Shown here piece by piece: positions 56,401 through 64,000 of a DNA stretch of 64,000 bases; position 1 is the first letter of the stretch; each line of letters opens with the position of its first letter. The notes under the pieces are model-generated. The model was not told where the DNA came from and did no database searches. It saw only the letters and a list, made by a program, of their open reading frames with translations. The DNA lies in contig JADKGN010000004.1 in the NCBI GenBank assembly GCA_016722705.1, positions 2,542,001 to 2,606,000 on the forward strand. Direction: 5' to 3'. A program made the position numbers and the translations under genes. This DNA comes from Candidatus Dechloromonas phosphoritropha. GTDB lineage: Bacteria > Pseudomonadota > Gammaproteobacteria > Burkholderiales > Rhodocyclaceae.

Positions 56401-57336
56401 ATGATGAGTAGAGTTTTTGCTGTTGTCGTTACCTACTTCCATGAGAACAAGACGTTTGAGCCCTTGCTCAGGAGCCTGTTGGCACAGGTTACTCGTGTCA
56501 TTGTGGTGGACAATACGCCGGGAGATGAGAACCCGTTGTTGGATACATTACTTGCGGCGCAGGGAACTCCAGAGCGTTGTCAACTTGTGCGGTTGAGAGA
56601 GAACTTGGGTATTGCACGCGCCATCAATGTTGGGCTTGACATTGCTTTGGCGGCAGGCGCGGACTTCATCCTATTGAGCGACCAGGATAGTCTGCCTGCT
56701 GATGATATGGTACCAAGGCTTATTCGAGCGTACACGGAACTCTCAGCCCTCGGCATGCGAGTGGGCGCTGTCGGGCCGACGTTCACTGATCTGCATACGG
56801 CGCTAACCTATCCCTTTCAGGCGCAATTACCGGGCCGCTTTTTCTACGGACATCAAGCACCTACTATGGATGAGCCGCATGTCGAAGCGTTAACGCTGAT
56901 TACCTCTGGTGCGCTAATTCCGGGCGATGTAATACGGGTTGTTGGGCCGATGCGCGAGGATTTTTTTATTGACCATGTAGATATCGAATGGTGTCATCGT
57001 GCGCGTTGGAAAGGCTATCACTTATTTGGTACGGGTTGGGCAACCATGTATCAGCGCATGGGGGAGGCGCCGCTACGAGTGTGGTATCTGCGTTGGCGCT
57101 ACGAGAGTGCCTATAGCCCACTACGTGTTTACTATCGTCTCCGGAATTTCGTGGCACTTTGGAAACTCAATTTTATTGATTTCCGCTGGAAGGTGCGTAA
57201 CACATGGTATTGGTTGGGTATCGTGTATGCCCACACATTTTATTCCAAGCAGCAAAATTCGAAGTACTTCCTGTTTGCCATCAAGGGTGTTTGGCATGGC
57301 TTGAGGAACCGAATGGGGCCTTACAAGGAAGACTGA
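56401..57336 (+). CDS. GT2 glycosyltransferase, rhamnosyltransferase-like
   Basis: 311 residues. Begins VFAVVVTYFHENKTFEPLL; VIVVDNTPGDEN, NLGIARAINVGLDIALAAGADFILLSDQDS (the DQDS metal site typical of rhamnosyltransferases) and DHVDIEWCHRARWKGY. Likely adds rhamnose to a surface glycan. Converges with the next two genes. Confidence 0.88.
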   Translation: MMSRVFAVVVTYFHENKTFEPLLRSLLAQVTRVIVVDNTPGDENPLLDTLLAAQGTPERCQLVRLRENLGIARAINVGLDIALAAGADFILLSDQDSLPADDMVPRLIRAYTELSALGMRVGAVGPTFTDLHTALTYPFQAQLPGRFFYGHQAPTMDEPHVEALTLITSGALIPGDVIRVVGPMREDFFIDHVDIEWCHRARWKGYHLFGTGWATMYQRMGEAPLRVWYLRWRYESAYSPLRVYYRLRNFVALWKLNFIDFRWKVRNTWYWLGIVYAHTFYSKQQNSKYFLFAIKGVWHGLRNRMGPYKED

Positions 57337-57356
57337 GCAGATGCTTCAAGATAGAA

Positions 57357-58415
57357 CTACGTCAATTTTGGCATTCCGTATCTCAGCAGCATGACAAGTT
57401 TCCAAGGCAAGAGGCGGAAACGGCGTAAGTAATCTGCAAATCCGATAAGTCGGCGACTCTGGATATGGCGCCTAGTGTCTATGACACGTGCCAGGCCACC
57501 TAATAAATTAGATGGCAGCAAAAGATAGATGGTCCTAACCATGCCCCATGGTGTGCCTGTCAACAGAAGGGCGACCGCCTCTGTAGCAAGTAGCGCTAAA
57601 TGTAGTGGCAAGACGAATAGAAGCACAGGCAATGGATAAAAAATCATCATTACCCATGTCTTGTTTCGCTCGCTCAGGGCGCGGCGGCGAGTGGTGGATA
57701 CCAGCCTATTCTCCATAACTTTTCCGCCGCCGAGGTTTCGCCCTATCCAATGGTCGAAACCGGGGGCGTCCAGGACTACGACTGGATATCCGAGCAATCT
57801 GGCGGCGTGGCATAGGTAGACATCTTCGGCAACCGATCCGAACCAGTCGGGGAAGCCTCCAATCTCATCCCATACTTTGCGTGGTATCCAAAGGCAGGCG
57901 CCGGTAACAGATGCAACTTCTTGCCGGCCGGGAATAAAGGCAGGAATCGGATTCATGAACAGGTCGAATTCGTAGCCGCGATCGACGAGCGCGCCGTCAA
58001 CAAGCGAATGTTGGGGAAGCCCAATGATCCCGGGTATAGCGGCGGCCTTGGCTTCGAGCAGAAACGCAAGCAGGCTTCCGGGGCGAAGAATGGCGTCGTT
58101 GTTGAGCAGCAGAATGTACTTCCCGCGTGCGTAGTCGACCATCCGGTTGTTGCTGATACAGAATCCGGCGTTGGTCTTGCTGGCAAGCACATGCACTTCG
58201 GGGAATTGTTCCCGGATGATGTCGAGCGAGTTGTCTGTTGAGGCATCGTCGTGCAGCACGATTTCTATTTCGCAGTCGTGCTCCTGGGCGAGAACCGAGC
58301 GAATGCACTGCCCTATATATTCTGAGCCGTTGTAATTGGGGATGCAGATGCTGATCAGGGGTGAAACAGCCGGGGAGTTACCCGGGAGAATTTCTATCGA
58401 AGGGGGAGCGGTCAT
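57357..58415 (-). CDS. GT2 glycosyltransferase with C-terminal membrane region
   Basis: 352 residues. SICIPNYNGSEYI, IVLHDDASTDNS, YILLLNNDAILRPGS (metal site) and AEDVYLCHAARLLGYPVV. A hydrophobic stretch (about 260-300) may anchor it. Start overlaps the stop of the GT4 gene (ATGA). Confidence 0.87.
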   Translation of the reverse strand: MTAPPSIEILPGNSPAVSPLISICIPNYNGSEYIGQCIRSVLAQEHDCEIEIVLHDDASTDNSLDIIREQFPEVHVLASKTNAGFCISNNRMVDYARGKYILLLNNDAILRPGSLLAFLLEAKAAAIPGIIGLPQHSLVDGALVDRGYEFDLFMNPIPAFIPGRQEVASVTGACLWIPRKVWDEIGGFPDWFGSVAEDVYLCHAARLLGYPVVVLDAPGFDHWIGRNLGGGKVMENRLVSTTRRRALSERNKTWVMMIFYPLPVLLFVLPLHLALLATEAVALLLTGTPWGMVRTIYLLLPSNLLGGLARVIDTRRHIQSRRLIGFADYLRRFRLLPWKLVMLLRYGMPKLT

Positions 58416-59491
58416 TTATTCGGAACCAGATCAGAAATCGCCTGGTCAAGAAGGTTGCCAATTACCCTGATGGAGAGTTTTTCGGAATAGATACCGCGCC
58501 CCCGTTCGCCAATCATTGCCAGTTGTTCTTGGTGGTTGTGCCCCCATCGGAGCGCTTCCGCGAGAGCTTCGGGATTACCTTGTGGGACCAGGAGACAGTT
58601 TTGTTTGTCGATAAAACCGTATTTTTCATCAATTTCGCCAATTATTGTTGGCTTGCCCAGCGCCAGACATTGGGAGGTCTTTCCTGTTATGACGCGCCGG
58701 GCCTGATCGGTATTTCCAAAGGGGCCACCGAGACAAATGTCGGCGTTGGGAATCGCCGTGTTGATCAGTTCGTCGAATTCCATCCACTCCCGGTGTGTGT
58801 ATCGGGTAATCCCCAGCTTCGCGCAAGTGGTTACGAGTTTGCTGGTTTGTCTGGAATCTCCGCCGATGAAGTCGAAACGGATTGGCAGGTCTCGGAGCCT
58901 GGAAGCAGCTTCCAGAATTACATCAATGCCGTGCAATGGCAGAAATGACCCGTAGAACAGGGCGGTCATCTGAGGCGTTGGCTGTTTTGCAGGCGCGGAG
59001 CCGGGTTCGCGTTCCTCGGCACCAACGGGCAGAGATAGAAGTTTGTGCGGTGGCAGGGCAAATTCCTGTTCATAGAATTGACCATGTGCCGACGTGTCTG
59101 TCAGCAATAAATTTGCGTCGTTCAGGATGCTCTGTTCGATGAGTCGCCACCATGATGCACCTATGGCTCCCAATGCGCCGTGTTTTCGTTCGTTGCTAAG
59201 CGAAGCATATGGCGACATCAGGGCATCCAGAATAATGGGCTTCTTGCCCACGAGATGACGCAAGGGCCAATAGAACTCATGGCCACGGAACCCTAAGAGA
59301 TAGACGTCGGGATTGAACCTTTCCTTGATTTCGCGCGTTTTCCAAAATGTCTCATAGTATCTGGAGGCATTGGTGCTTTCGTTTATTGCCTCAAAAACCT
59401 CGATGTCGGCGATATTTCGAAGCGCCCGGAGGATGCTGCGGGTCCGAATGTAATTCGGTGCGCGATAGGAAAGGACGTAGCAGATTTTCAA
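58412..59491 (-). CDS. GT4-family glycosyltransferase
   Basis: 359 residues. Two Rossmann-like halves: N-terminal KICYVLSYRAPNYIRTRSIL; C-terminal FYGSFLPLHGIDVILEAASRL, then LALGKPTIIGE and LLVPQGNPEALAEAL, typical of GT-B retaining enzymes, although the usual E-x7-E is not clear. First gene of a two-gene minus-strand unit at the edge of the glycan cluster. Confidence 0.85.
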   Translation of the reverse strand: MKICYVLSYRAPNYIRTRSILRALRNIADIEVFEAINESTNASRYYETFWKTREIKERFNPDVYLLGFRGHEFYWPLRHLVGKKPIILDALMSPYASLSNERKHGALGAIGASWWRLIEQSILNDANLLLTDTSAHGQFYEQEFALPPHKLLSLPVGAEEREPGSAPAKQPTPQMTALFYGSFLPLHGIDVILEAASRLRDLPIRFDFIGGDSRQTSKLVTTCAKLGITRYTHREWMEFDELINTAIPNADICLGGPFGNTDQARRVITGKTSQCLALGKPTIIGEIDEKYGFIDKQNCLLVPQGNPEALAEALRWGHNHQEQLAMIGERGRGIYSEKLSIRVIGNLLDQAISDLVPNK

Positions 59492-59569
59492 TTTGTGGAA
59501 GGTTTAACGACTTTGCCAAAAATGGCTGGGGTGTTTGAGATGTGTGGCCGGTAATACTGACTCGTTAGT

Positions 59570-60070
59570 TCAATCCTGTGGGCGGCTTCGGGGTATTTCT
59601 TGCAGTGCGAGGAGCGCCCTTTCCAGCACGATGCGGTCCGCGATGTCCTTGTCGCGCATGGTTTGCTTTGTCAGCAACAGGCCTTCGAGGTTGATGGTCC
59701 GGATCGGTAGCCCGTCGAGATCGACGACTTCGGTAAATTGACTGAGGGTCTCGAATGTCTCGCCACAGGCGTTCATCATGATGTCGACCACGAAAGCGTC
59801 GGCGACCCGGATGTTTTCGCCTTCTTCGAACCACGCCGGGTCGATATCCCTGGCGGCCTGGTCGGGCAAGATCATCAGGGCTTGCTTGATTCGCTCGCCA
59901 GAATCGCGCGTGGCGGGAACCAGCAAGTGGATATCGGTGGTTGCACGGTGATAGCCGTGAGCAAAAAGGGCATAACCGCCGATCAGCAGGTAATCGACCT
60001 GGTGCTTGTTGAGGGCGCTGATCAATACTTTGAGGTCTTCAAGCGTTGCGGGTCGGCTGAATTCGTCCAT
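59570..60070 (-). CDS. Nucleotidyltransferase-fold protein (AbiEii/DUF6036-like)
   Basis: 166 residues. DYLLIGGYALFAHGYHRATTDIHLLV is the Pol-beta-like nucleotidyltransferase motif; the usual D-x-D reads D-x-H here, so one catalytic Asp may be lost. Proteins of this type act as toxins or toxin modifiers in toxin-antitoxin and abortive-infection systems. Its start overlaps the stop of the small gene upstream (TGATG), typical of such pairs. Confidence 0.7.
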   Translation of the reverse strand: MDEFSRPATLEDLKVLISALNKHQVDYLLIGGYALFAHGYHRATTDIHLLVPATRDSGERIKQALMILPDQAARDIDPAWFEEGENIRVADAFVVDIMMNACGETFETLSQFTEVVDLDGLPIRTINLEGLLLTKQTMRDKDIADRIVLERALLALQEIPRSRPQD

Positions 60071-60297
60071 CAGTATTTTTGGCGAGCGATTTGGGTGATC
60101 GAGGCAATCAGGCAGTCGTTCTGGTGGCGGTTTGCTTCCTCGTGAGAGAGAAAGTGGTAGACGCCCTTGAGAATGGCCGTATTGTCTCCCGATGGCATGC
60201 GGTGGATTTCATCGTTGAATTTGGCGCCTTCTTCCAGAAGCAATGGCGATGCCGAGAAGCTTATCGGGCGTTTCTTGCGATGGCCGACGACGCGCAT
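60070..60297 (-). CDS. Small hypothetical protein paired with nucleotidyltransferase
   Basis: 75 residues from the ATG at 60297; a TTG at 60315 is also possible. Basic start (MRVVGHRKKRPISFSAS) then helical, polar sequence with no recognised domain. Position and overlap with the nucleotidyltransferase gene suggest the antitoxin of a pair. Confidence 0.6.
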   Translation of the reverse strand: MRVVGHRKKRPISFSASPLLLEEGAKFNDEIHRMPSGDNTAILKGVYHFLSHEEANRHQNDCLIASITQIARQKY

Positions 60298-60350
60298 TAT
60301 TGTCTTCTGTATCAATTGTTGATTGGAGGTAACTTGACCAACATTCGGGC

Positions 60351-60701
60351 TTATTTTCTCAGCAAGTGTCCAGGATCGCTATCGTCGCGCAGACTGCAGA
60401 TGAAATCGGCCCTGTAGGGGCTGCGACAACTGCCGAGTGGAACGATACCACTTAGGAGAGCGGCAAAGCGCGGAATGAGCTTTTCGCCAATATGGTCCTG
60501 CAACCTACCGAATCTGCCGACGAAGGCATCGATTTTCTCCGACAGGTCGTCGCGTTGGTTCAGTGCCTCGACCCATTGTCGGTCAATGGCGTGGGCATAA
60601 AGCGTGCGGTGGGAGTATGCAAGACGCGATGTTTCATTTTCAGCAACTTCAAGCGCCAGCCTTGCATTTTCGGCATATTCCGGGAGATAGGCGCGGCTCA
60701 A
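60351..60701 (-). pseudogene. HEPN/HepT-like gene with foreign C-terminus
   Basis: 116 codons. The first 80 or so residues follow HepT-type HEPN proteins (ALNQRDDLSEKIDAFVGRFGRLQDHIGEKLIPRFAALL). The expected second half with the R-x4-6-H RNase motif is missing and is replaced by an unrelated tail read through a repeat segment (60399-60452). It should therefore lack RNase activity. Overlaps the MntA-like gene upstream by 4 bp. Confidence 0.7.
60399..60452. repeat. Diverged repeat, copy 1 (inside HEPN tail)
   Basis: Begins GATGAAATCGGC and ends GATACCACTT; a related 57-bp copy is at 61403-61459. Together they bracket the MntA-like and HEPN genes. Confidence 0.5.
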
Positions 60702-60997
60702 TGAATCACTCCTGTCCGTCTGGCTATTTCGAAGATGGGGGCGTCGGGCGTGCGCGGGTCTTTAAGCAGGATATCGATTTTGCGATCTCCCAGCGTTCGC
60801 ATGAGTACGCCCTGAATGCTGCAAATGGCCTGCGCCCGGTTGGCCACCATGTGCTCAGTTTCGAATAGAAGGTCAATGTCGCCGCCCTTCAGATCGTTTC
60901 TGACGCGCGATCCGAAGAGCTTGATGGAAACCTGCGGACCGAGAACTGATTGGGCGGCGTGGCGGATGCCCTCAATTTGTGAAGGGGTGAGTCTCAT
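60698..60997 (-). CDS. MntA-like minimal nucleotidyltransferase (antitoxin)
   Basis: 99 residues. GSRVRND...GGDIDLLFETE is the intact G-S-x-R and D-x-D signature, with the third Asp in KIDILLKD. In HepT/MntA systems such proteins AMPylate and silence the HEPN toxin. The gene order nucleotidyltransferase then HEPN with 4-bp overlap is as expected, but the HEPN partner is truncated. Confidence 0.83.
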   Translation of the reverse strand: MRLTPSQIEGIRHAAQSVLGPQVSIKLFGSRVRNDLKGGDIDLLFETEHMVANRAQAICSIQGVLMRTLGDRKIDILLKDPRTPDAPIFEIARRTGVIH

Positions 60998-61055
60998 GGT
61001 TTGCTCCGCGGGTGAACTTGGACTCTCTAGTCGGGCAGTCGTTGCTTGTCGCGGT

Positions 61056-61346
61056 TCATACTGGTATCGCCTCAGCGAGTACTGTCGCCCGGAACTTCTC
61101 GGGTAGCGCCTTTGGCGTCAGCACATCGACCGGCACGCCAAGCAGTTGGAGCAATTCGTGCCGGATCGCGCCAATGTCGAGCAGCGTCGTTTCCGGGGTG
61201 GGGTCAATCAGGATGTCGAGATCGCTATCCTCGGTATCGTCTCCGCGAACGACCGATCCGAAGACGCGGGCATTGCCGGCGCGATGCGACTCCACCACGT
61301 GGCGGATAGCATCCCGGTGAGAGGCGAGGGCTTGGGACGGCTTCAT
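61056..61346 (-). CDS. Second minimal nucleotidyltransferase
   Basis: 96 residues from the ATG at 61346. ARVFGSVVRGDDTEDSDLDILID carries the intact G-S and D-x-D motif; VPVDVLTPKAL holds the third acidic residue. No HEPN partner follows directly; the next gene (58 bp on) is another nucleotidyltransferase. Probably an orphan antitoxin. Confidence 0.83.
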   Translation of the reverse strand: MKPSQALASHRDAIRHVVESHRAGNARVFGSVVRGDDTEDSDLDILIDPTPETTLLDIGAIRHELLQLLGVPVDVLTPKALPEKFRATVLAEAIPV

Positions 61347-61402
61347 TGCTTGCGAGTCTCCTTCATAAAAAGCGGACACTGCGGGCGAATTTGCTGCCTT
61401 TA

Positions 61403-61459
61403 GATGAAATTGGCTCTTCTACTGTGTTGCAGCAACCGCCAAGTGAAAAGATACCACTT
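61403..61459. repeat. Diverged repeat, copy 2
   Basis: Related to 60399-60452, same orientation: GATGAAATTGGC at the start, GATACCACTT at the end, with the middle more diverged. Lies in a gene-free stretch (61380-61655). Confidence 0.5.
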
Positions 61460-61655
61460 GTTGCGGTCGACGCCTTGAAAAGGCCAATTTTCACCTTTTA
61501 CGCCCGTTTGTGTGCGCATTTCGCGGCATCGTGACCGGTGATTTCGCCGGAGCGCATCCAACTGAGGTTTTCAGGTTAAAGGGGGCGATTTGGCGGGATT
61601 GCGGCGGCCGTTCGGGTTTACACTACTCCAAGAGTCATTACCGAGGAAACCAGCG

Positions 61656-62228
61656 ATGCCCCCCATCTCCGCCAGGAAAACCGCGCTTTCCGTCGAGGAG
61701 TATCTCGAAGGGGAATTGCACAGCGACATCCGCCATGAGTATATTGACGGTGAAGTCTACGCCATGGGCGGCGCCAGCCGAGCGCATGCCCTGATCGTGA
61801 ACGCGCTGGCGTTTGTGTTGACGCCCGCCGTGCGCCGCATGGCTTGTCAGTTGTTCACCTCGGACATGAAACTGCGGCTTGGCATTGCCGGAAAACCGGT
61901 GTTTTATTACCCGGATATCTTGATTTCCTGCAACCCGGCCGACCGCGAGCCGTTTTACTGCAGCACCCCCTGCCTGATCGTGGAGGTGCTTTCTGAGTCT
62001 ACCGAGCGTATTGACCGGCGCGAGAAAATGCTCGCTTACCAGACCTTGCCGAGCCTCAAGGAGTACCTGCTGGTCGCGCAAGATGTCCGGCGGGTGGAGA
62101 TTTATCGCCGGGCGAACGAATGGCAAGCCGAGTACGTCGAGGAAGGCGAGTTTCGGCTCGATTGCCTGGACGTCAGCGTGCGGATCGACGTTGTATATGT
62201 CGATGTCGGCTTGTATCAGGGGACATAA
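61656..62228 (+). CDS. Uma2-family (PD-(D/E)xK-like) endonuclease
   Basis: 190 residues from the ATG at 61656 (GAGGAAAC upstream). SVEEYLEGE, RHEYIDGEVYAMGGAS, YYPDILISCN (catalytic Asp), PCLIVEVLSEST (Glu) and REKMLAYQTLPSLKEYLLV follow the Uma2 pattern completely. Often found near toxin-antitoxin and transposon remnants; the biological role is unknown. Confidence 0.9.
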   Translation: MPPISARKTALSVEEYLEGELHSDIRHEYIDGEVYAMGGASRAHALIVNALAFVLTPAVRRMACQLFTSDMKLRLGIAGKPVFYYPDILISCNPADREPFYCSTPCLIVEVLSESTERIDRREKMLAYQTLPSLKEYLLVAQDVRRVEIYRRANEWQAEYVEEGEFRLDCLDVSVRIDVVYVDVGLYQGT

Positions 62229-62259
62229 AACCTTTTGCTTGCCAAGCGAGAGTTGCCAA

Positions 62260-62491
62260 GAGTGGTTCGGAGCGCAACCGCCGAGCACTGGAAATAGTCC
62301 CTTTCAACAAAAAGGCCGTCTGGGCCTACGGCGAGCTTCGTGCTGATCTCGAGCACCTTGGCCAGCCCATTGGTTCCCTGGATACCGTGATTGCCGCGCA
62401 TGCACTCAGTTTGAATGCCATGCTGGTGACCAATAACACGCGGAAGTTTTCACGGGTCAAGGGCTTGCCGCTGGAAAACTGGGTTGAGTAG
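62260..62491 (+). pseudogene. VapC-type PIN toxin, C-terminal fragment
   Basis: In-frame residues EIVPFNKKAVWAYGELRADL, GSLDTVIAAHALSLNAMLVTNN and FSRVKGLPLENWVE match the second half of VapC toxins. The N-terminal Asp and Glu half is absent and no antitoxin gene is near. Remnant. Confidence 0.8.
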
Positions 62492-62501
62492 CGGCATAAA
62501 A

Positions 62502-62536
62502 AACCCTTCATGCGAGAGCAGAAGGGCTTTTTGTTT
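62502..62536. terminator. Hairpin terminator
   Basis: AAAAAACCCTTC and GAAGGGCTTTTTG form a stem with an 11-base loop and T tract, 10 bp after the PIN fragment. The A-rich left arm makes it usable in both directions. Confidence 0.7.
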
Positions 62537-62574
62537 GGTTTGCCGGCAATCCTGTCGTGACGGGACCCTTGGCC

Positions 62575-62690
62575 TTAAGGAACCACTGATTTATTCGTCA
62601 TCCCGGCGCAGGCCGGGGTCCAGTTGGTTGAATTTCTGGATTCCACCATGCGCCGGAATGACGAAATCCAAATAAATCAGCGTTTCCTGA
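62575..62690. repeat. MITE/REP-like palindromic element, copy 2
   Basis: 116 bp. Left TTAAGGAACCACTGATTTAT; right end, reverse complement, TCAGGAAACGCTGATTTATT. The inner arms CGTCATCCCGGCG and CGTCATTCCGGCG extend the palindrome. Related to 16154-16271. It ends 3 bp from the sodB stop, so it will form a long hairpin at the 3' end of sodB mRNA. Confidence 0.8.
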
Positions 62691-62693
62691 AGA

Positions 62694-63278
62694 TCAGCCG
62701 AAATTCGCTTCGGCGAAGGACCAGTTGGCCAGATTGTTCAGGAAGGTCTCGACGAACTTCGGGCGCAGGTTGCGGTAGTCGATGTAGTAGGCGTGTTCCC
62801 AGACGTCGATGCAGAGCAGGGCCTTGTCGCCGGTCGTCAGCGGGGTGCCGGCGGCGCCCATGTTGACAATGTCGACGGAGCCGTCGGCCCTCTTGACCAG
62901 CCAGGTCCAGCCGGAACCAAAGTTGCCGACAGCGGAAGTCTGGAAAGCGGCCTTGAAGGCGTCGAGCGAACCCCATTTGGCATCAATGGCTGCAGCCAGG
63001 GCGCCGGCGGGAGCACCACCACCGCTCGGCGTCAGGCAGTTCCAGAAGAATGTGTGGTTCCAGACCTGGGCGGCGTTGTTGTACACGCCGCCGGCCGGCG
63101 CCTTTTTGACGATCGCTTCGAGGGCGAGGTTCTCGTATTCGGTGCCCTTGATCAGGTTGTTGAGGTTGGTCACATAGGCCTGATGATGCTTGCTGTAGTG
63201 GTAATCGAAGGTCTCGGCCGACATGTGCGGGGCGAGGGCGTCCTTGGCGAAGGGCAGCGCGGGCAGTTGGTGTTCCAT
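62694..63278 (-). CDS. sodB: Superoxide dismutase, Fe-type
   Basis: 194 residues from the ATG at 63278. Begins HQLPALPFAKDALAPHMSAETFDYHYSKHHQAYV (metal His26 and the HH pair), NHTFFWNCL, FGSGWTWLV and the metal-binding DVWEHAYYIDYRN. The FNN/AAQVWNH context and Fe-type C-terminus favour iron. 38 bp after xseA. Confidence 0.95.
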   Translation of the reverse strand: MEHQLPALPFAKDALAPHMSAETFDYHYSKHHQAYVTNLNNLIKGTEYENLALEAIVKKAPAGGVYNNAAQVWNHTFFWNCLTPSGGGAPAGALAAAIDAKWGSLDAFKAAFQTSAVGNFGSGWTWLVKRADGSVDIVNMGAAGTPLTTGDKALLCIDVWEHAYYIDYRNLRPKFVETFLNNLANWSFAEANFG

Positions 63279-63316
63279 TTGTGTTCTCCGGTGAATTGAG
63301 GGGTGCAACGAAAATT

Positions 63317-64000
63317 CTAGTCAGCTTTGGGGGCGACGACAACCTGATTGACGGTGACATCTGCCGAACCGCGGGCAAAACCGAGCCTGAACGCGTCGCC
63401 TGGACTCAGTGCAGCCGCATCGCGAATCGCGCGTCCGTCGGGCCCGATAGCCAGCGCATAGCCGCGCTCGAGAACGGCCTTGGGATCAAGCTGATTCAGA
63501 CTTGCCCCGTACGCAATTAGTTTCCCGGCGACGCCAGTTAATTGCTGGCGGATGGCGTGGTCGATCCGGTGGTGCAGATGCCTGAGGCTGTCGCGGGCGT
63601 GTTCCGGCCGGGGCCGGGCGCTGTGCAGGCGATGGGCCAGGGTATCGAGGGCTTGCCGCCGGAATCCGATCTGATTGTTGCGTGCCCGGGCGAGTTGCGT
63701 GCCGAGTCGGGCGATATTTTCCCGCTGCTGACGCAGGGGCTCGGCCGGGTGAGTCAGGCGGGCGGCAAGCCAGTCGAGTTGCTGGGCGCGCTCGGCGAGG
63801 CCGTGCGCGAATTGGCGGGTAATGCGGCGCCGGAACTGCTGCAGGTCGGCGAGCAGGGCATCGCGGTCCGGGCTGAGGATCTCGGCGGCGGCGGTCGGCG
63901 TCGCCGCGCGCAGGTCGGCGGCGAAGTCGGCGATGGTGAAGTCGGTTTCATGGCCGATGCCGGCAACCACGGGGAGCCGACTGGCGCGGATGGCGCGCGC
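63317..64000 (-). CDS. xseA: Exodeoxyribonuclease VII large subunit (N-terminus beyond window)
   Basis: 228 codons in frame from the right edge to the stop at 63317. VVAGIGHETDFTIADFAADLRAATPTAAAE is the catalytic-core signature; a long helical region and the C-terminal beta domain (VLERGYALAIGPDGRAIRDAA) follow. Works with XseB in single-strand DNA degradation. Confidence 0.95.
   Translation of the reverse strand, partial: ARAIRASRLPVVAGIGHETDFTIADFAADLRAATPTAAAEILSPDRDALLADLQQFRRRITRQFAHGLAERAQQLDWLAARLTHPAEPLRQQRENIARLGTQLARARNNQIGFRRQALDTLAHRLHSARPRPEHARDSLRHLHHRIDHAIRQQLTGVAGKLIAYGASLNQLDPKAVLERGYALAIGPDGRAIRDAAALSPGDAFRLGFARGSADVTVNQVVVAPKAD

Overview
The window reads as a chromosome segment of a high-GC betaproteobacterium, most likely in the Rhodocyclaceae/Rhodocyclales. 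This is inferred from the tkt-gapA-(epd-like)-pgk-pyk-fba cluster, the his genes running into hinT-tatABC, the sodB/xseA neighbourhood and a FimV-type protein. No rRNA, tRNA or CRISPR array was seen.

Layout. (1) 1-3329, minus: a metacaspase gene followed by a very large protein with two alpha/beta-hydrolase modules that runs off the left edge. (2) 3842-11854, minus: central carbon cluster (transketolase, two GAPDH-family enzymes, PGK, pyruvate kinase, class II aldolase). (3) 12252-28641: a cold-shock gene and the histidine pathway. The his genes are split: hisG-hisD, then about 9.4 kb of accessory DNA, then hisC on the opposite strand and hisB-H-A-F-I-E running on into hinT and tatABC. The accessory DNA holds a two-gene chromate transporter, a membrane TIR-domain protein, a secreted protein carrying the same Cys-rich domain as the TIR protein, IS91-type remnants, a complete IS4-type element and a tyrosine recombinase. 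(4) 30538-45541: housekeeping and signalling genes (YafJ-like amidotransferase, HtrA protease, Nif3, FimV-like, FAH hydrolase, PaaK, SucCD, TerC, an OCD-family enzyme, PP2C phosphatase, FHA, metallo-beta-lactamase-fold and HD-GYP proteins).

(5) 45545-62491: accessory DNA. It has two PIN-toxin/antitoxin pairs around an IS630 element, then a type IV pilin followed by a GT-C-type membrane protein and a surface-glycan gene set (glycosyltransferases, flippase, methyltransferase) with an IS inserted exactly at the flippase stop codon. A cluster of minimal nucleotidyltransferases follows, with a truncated HEPN gene, a Uma2-type nuclease and a PIN fragment. (6) 62694-64000, minus: Fe-type superoxide dismutase and the C-terminal part of exonuclease VII large subunit.

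Most interesting are the TIR protein with its predicted periplasmic 76-residue domain, matched 48/76 without gaps by a secreted neighbour; the metacaspase plus double-hydrolase operon; and the rebuilt his locus. The IS elements are well enough preserved (terminal repeats and target duplications visible) to reconstruct the order before insertion.
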